Part shown: positions 16,785 to 20,118 of the stretch, in pieces
How the letters are laid out: each line of letters begins with the position of its first letter
Numbering within the stretch: the stretch's first letter is position 1
Origin: Dunaliella salina
Lineage: Eukaryota > Chlorophyta > Chlorophyceae > Chlamydomonadales > Dunaliellaceae
Direction: 5' to 3'
Length of the DNA: 20,118 nt
Assembly (NCBI GenBank): GCA_002284615.2
Contig: MU069705.1
Span: 194,694-214,811, forward strand
Program-made: the position numbers and the translations under genes
Notes under the pieces: generated by a model
Seen by the model: only the letters and a program-made list of their open reading frames with translations
Told to the model about the DNA's origin: nothing
Database searches by the model: none

Positions 16785-19458
16785 TTCCTATGACAACCTT
16801 GGCAAGGTGTTCTTTTGTGTGTGCAAAAAAACAGAAAGGGCCTCTGAGCCCAATATGGTTTGATGCACACTGCAAGTTGAGGTGCAACCTATTTATTGCA
16901 GCAGTTAGGCGCGGGGAAGCAATGCATTCATGCCAATTCCTCAGGAGAGAGAGAGCAGAAGGTGTAACCGTAGGACAAAGCTTTGTCACGAAAGGCAGCC
17001 GTGTGGGCCTTTTTTAGACAGGTTGTATAGGAAGGACCCTCAGGTCCATGCTATGTTGAGGAAGAGGCAGACCTCACACACGACTCCAGTTCCTACTAGT
17101 GACTGGAACCAGCAAAATCACTTCCGGGTGCCAACAACAATGCCAAAACAGGGTAGACGTGGATATACAGCTAGGACTTCAGGAGGTTCTTGCTTGTCAA
17201 GAAGAGATACGGCTGTGCCTTCAGGGAGGAACCACGCGCCCCCAGAGGTGCTCCTGAGACAAGGTGCTGACTCTGGGTGGGCCCCTCAACCTGACGGCTT
17301 GGAAACTCCAAGCACGGCAGTTTTGGAAAACTTTTCTTTCAAACTTGAAGATGGTTGGGTCCCATATCGCAAAGTTGAGTGTGGGTGCTTCATCTGGATT
17401 AGATGGTATTCTTATACCTTTCCTTAAATATGCCTGTTTGCCCCTCGAGCGTGGTCGGAGAGTGGATTACATTAACGTGCTGGTGCCACTTAGCACGCAT
17501 CTTTAGTTTTTTTGAGTAAAGCTAGGATCCCTAAAGTGTGGAAGGTTGCAAAATTGAGTCATCTGCATAAAAAGGGAGCTATGTCAAAACCTGGGAATTA
17601 CAGGATGATCGCTGTGAGTGGGGTTATGTACCGCATTTATGCAAATGTGTTGAAAGACTTGGTGACAGATTGGTGCCTTCAGAGACGTAAGGTCCCTGAT
17701 ACACAGTTTGGGTTTTACCCGGGTAGGAGCATGCTGCATCACCTTTTTATTTTGAGGCACCTGAAGCATGCTGCAATAAGGCTCAAACCACAGCAATCAC
17801 CTAGACAGCATGCTGCCTTCATAGACTCCCTTTAGGCCTATGATACCGTACCTCGCTTGCAACTTTGGGACCATCTGCAGCGCATTGCCATGCCTGCACT
17901 ACTTCTACAAGCAATTAAAGAGATGTACCAGGATGGTGAATATATTTTGATGGATGGGGATGAAAGGGCATGTGTGCATCCTACAAATGGAGTTAAGCAA
18001 GGTTGTCCTCTGTCCCCTCTCTCGTTTCCCCTGCACATCAATGACATGGGCAGATACGTCAGTGAAGGGACAAAAGGTGCCTTGATAGGAGATGGAGTAA
18101 ATGGTGTGCCGTATATGCTGTGTGCGGATGACCTGAGTTTTGACTACTAATGACCCAGGTGAAATGCAGTTTTGTTAAATAGGTTACGGACTCCTGTCGG
18201 ACATATGCAGCGAAAGAAGGGCTAACTGTCAACACGTCCAAGTCAGAGGTCGTACACTTTAATAGTAGGCCTTGTTCTTCCTTGCCTACCTTCATGTATG
18301 GAGATGTGGCTCTTTCCACAAAAAGACCAGTTTAAGTACCTAGGTATGCTGGTAGACAAGCACATGAATCTGAATGTATCAGAGGAGCATGCTGTGCAGC
18401 CTTACATGGCTGCCCAACAAAGGATCAAGAAGTTTGCATGAACATGGTCTGAGGAATAAGCCACACGCTCTGATTTGGCTCTCTAAGGTGTATGGCATTC
18501 CGGCTGGGATGTATGCATGCCAAGTGTGGGGAACTGAATACCTGCGAGAAGGCAGTGAGCCGAAAAGCCTGTTGCAGAAAAGGCGATTATCATAAGCATG
18601 ATGCTCTTTAAGGCGTTTTCTAGGTGTGAAGAGTTCTGCCGCGAACCGGCCAGTATTGAGAGAGTGTGTCCAAGAGCCTCTACAATTTTATTGGTTTAGG
18701 GCCACTGTTAAGTTTTTCAACAGTATGCTTAATTCAAACAGTAAGACATTACGAAGAGTGCTGAAAGCGGATTTATGCTTGGCTTTTAGGGTAGAGTATT
18801 GTTGGTCTGCACAAGTGTCTACAGCCTTTATTGGCATGCGCCGTGAGGACATGTTTAAGCAGAAGATGCTGTGTACTTCGAAGATCCCCATGCAGGATTT
18901 CTTAGGGGATTTGAGGTACAAGCAGCAGAAGGTATGGAGGTAAGCGGATGCTTTGAGTCCCCAAGGAGTGAACAGGAAAGCAGTGACTTACCATCATTGG
19001 TGCGGAAGGCCTTTAAGTCAAACAGCGTGCACACCCTTTTGCATCCCAACATATTTATTTGAAGATTTGGATAAAGGAGTCATGAGGAATTTGAATAGGT
19101 TTAGGCTTCGTGCCCACTGCTTGAAGGTCGAATCCTGTAAATGGCTGGGTGGTTTAAACATTTGTGACAAGTGTGAGTGTGCTGAAGTCCAGGACGAGAA
19201 ACATGTTCTCTTCTACTGCAATTGCCTGGAGATGTGTGAGCTGAGCAGAAAATACAAGGACTTCATCATTGATCTTTTCAAACCATTACATACTTTTGCC
19301 CAACTTCATTCTTTTTTTGGCGAGCTACCACATTTTGACTGATCCTGAGATCAATACATTTCTAAATCAAGACTCATACAGGTTTTTGAAATGTTAGTCA
19401 GAGTTGGTTTCAATTTTTGATGCTGGCTGAGATTGTTTCACCCGCAGGCAATCAGCCA
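16785..19458 (+). pseudogene. LINE copy B: non-LTR retrotransposon ORF2, reverse transcriptase, disabled
   Basis: Order: linker (WFDAHCKLRCNLFIAAVRRG, 16857-16916; LYRKDPQVHAMLRK, about 17025), motif 0 (SSGLDGILIPFLKYA, about 17389), RT motifs NYRMIAVSG (17596), DTQFGFYPGRS (17698), AFIDSL-stop-AYDTVPR (17815), GVKQGCPLSPLSF (17989), LCADDLS (18118). These are followed by a C-terminal region matching copy A (18356-18960) and a CCHC knuckle C-x2-C-x9-H-x4-C (19163-19219). No endonuclease domain is visible, so the copy is 5'-truncated. Defects: TAG at 17833, frameshifts near 17430, 17510, 18150, 18310 and 18435, and Tyr-to-Cys in the catalytic YADD box. It ends without its tail, joined to gypsy sequence at 19458. 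The intact element would copy its RNA at nicked nuclear DNA. Confidence 0.9.
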
Positions 19459-20118
19459 GAGTCACAAGAGCATGAAGGCCTGTTGCATCCAGTGGAGTAT
19501 TTCAGCAGGAAGTTGGTGCACTCAGAGAAGAAGTATGACTCGCGTGACCAAGAACTGCTGGCTGTGAAGGTGGCCTGTGCACATTGGGAGCATTTACTGC
19601 ATGGCAAGCATACCAAAATATTTTCCGATCATGAAAACCTTAGCAGATTTATGCAAAGCAAGGATTTGAAACGCAGAGATGCGCGTTGGCTGGACCAACT
19701 GCAAGCACTAGACATTGAGATCATCCATATTGAGGGCAAGCAAAATGGTGCTGCAGATGCATTGTCTAGGCGACCAGACTATGCGGCCTTGAACACTATC
19801 CATATTGCATCCCCTAACAGCCAACTCCTGTCCCTTATTCGTGAGCACACACAGGAAAGGCTTGACACAGATGAGGGGTTTGCTCGTTTGCTGAAGGATG
19901 AACGGTATGTGATGGATGAGGGGATCCTCCAGCAAGTCAAAGGTAACCGGCAGAGAATTGTTTTGCCCACTGAGGAATTGCAGCAATTTGTCTTGAGGGA
20001 GTACCATGTAAACTGTGGCCATGGTGGCTTTAACAAAACACTTGCTGCTGTGTCTTCACACTACATATGGAAAGGCATCGCTGCCGATGTAAAACGGCAT
20101 GTACGTGCTTGCCATGTG
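19459..20118 (+). CDS. Ty3/gypsy pol fragment: RNase H and integrase zinc-binding domain (runs off edge)
   Basis: One frame is open for 220 codons without a stop to the window end. It has no start codon of its own because it is cut at its 5' side by the LINE junction. Residues 11-115 are gypsy RNase H: HPVEYFSRKL, then YDSRDQELLAVK with the catalytic Glu, IFSDHENLSRFM and GAADALSRRPDY with catalytic Asp. The first catalytic Asp segment and all of RT are missing upstream. Residues 176 onward are the integrase HHCC domain: H-x4-H in EYHVNCGHGG and the first Cys of the CxxC in RACHV, with the second Cys beyond the edge. RNase H removes template RNA and integrase inserts the cDNA. The frame is intact here, unlike the other gypsy pieces, so the insertion may be younger. 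Confidence 0.9.

Overview
This window looks like a repeat-rich, gene-poor stretch of a eukaryotic nuclear genome. There are no bacterial-style operons and no intact host gene that I can recognise. What can be identified is a graveyard of retroelements plus short non-autonomous elements, satellites and microsatellites. The LINE-type reverse transcriptase, the Ty3/gypsy pol with a PHD finger, the tRNA-derived SINE and the telomere-like TTAGGG/TAGGG tracts suggest a protist. The RT and integrase styles remind me most of chlorophyte (green algal) elements; that taxonomic guess is inference and cannot be tested here.

Layout. 1-2000: no recognisable gene, only a small possible coding remnant (1504-1713). 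2010-2581: a ~290 bp unit present twice in tandem. 2840-2959: a ~60-unit CA microsatellite. 3060-4172: LINE copy A, a 3' fragment of a non-LTR retrotransposon, interrupted by a 385 bp insertion flanked by a 13 bp target-site duplication. 4298-5146: a 35 bp minisatellite inside a 399 bp block that is repeated base for base on either side of a single N, probably an assembly artefact. 5242-6262: the 3' end of a Ty3/gypsy pol (end of integrase core, C-terminal domain, complete C4HC3 PHD finger, then a frameshifted Tudor/chromo-like tail). 6920-7066: a 21 bp tandem array. 7150-7672: LINE copy C, a 3' end with a CCCCTTGTAA-repeat tail. 7743-8012: a poly-Gln ORF on a CAG tract.

8000-11600 holds small elements and repeats: a pair of perfect DNA dyads (8666-8706), three copies of a ~65-97 bp module, a 154 bp inverted-repeat element with a telomere-like core (9470-9623), a tRNA-derived SINE with a perfect 12 bp target-site duplication (10002-10145), a decayed retroelement C-terminus with an E-x-K motif (about 10404-10745), and a ~255 bp dispersed repeat with a second copy at 15623. 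12223-14238 on the minus strand is a broken gypsy gag plus aspartic protease. 14541-15875 is mostly dispersed and tandem repeats. 16785-19458 is LINE copy B, the longest copy (linker, reverse transcriptase, C-terminal CCHC), disabled by a nonsense codon, frameshifts and a YADD-to-CADD change. It joins directly to an open gypsy RNase H-integrase fragment that runs off the right edge (19459-20118).

Nothing here works together as a pathway. The relationships are those of parental and parasitic elements: LINEs could supply machinery for SINEs, and elements are inserted into one another. The most noteworthy items are the PHD/Tudor-tailed integrase, the SINE and its shared 3' core with the insertion in LINE A, and the inverted-repeat element with a telomere-like centre.
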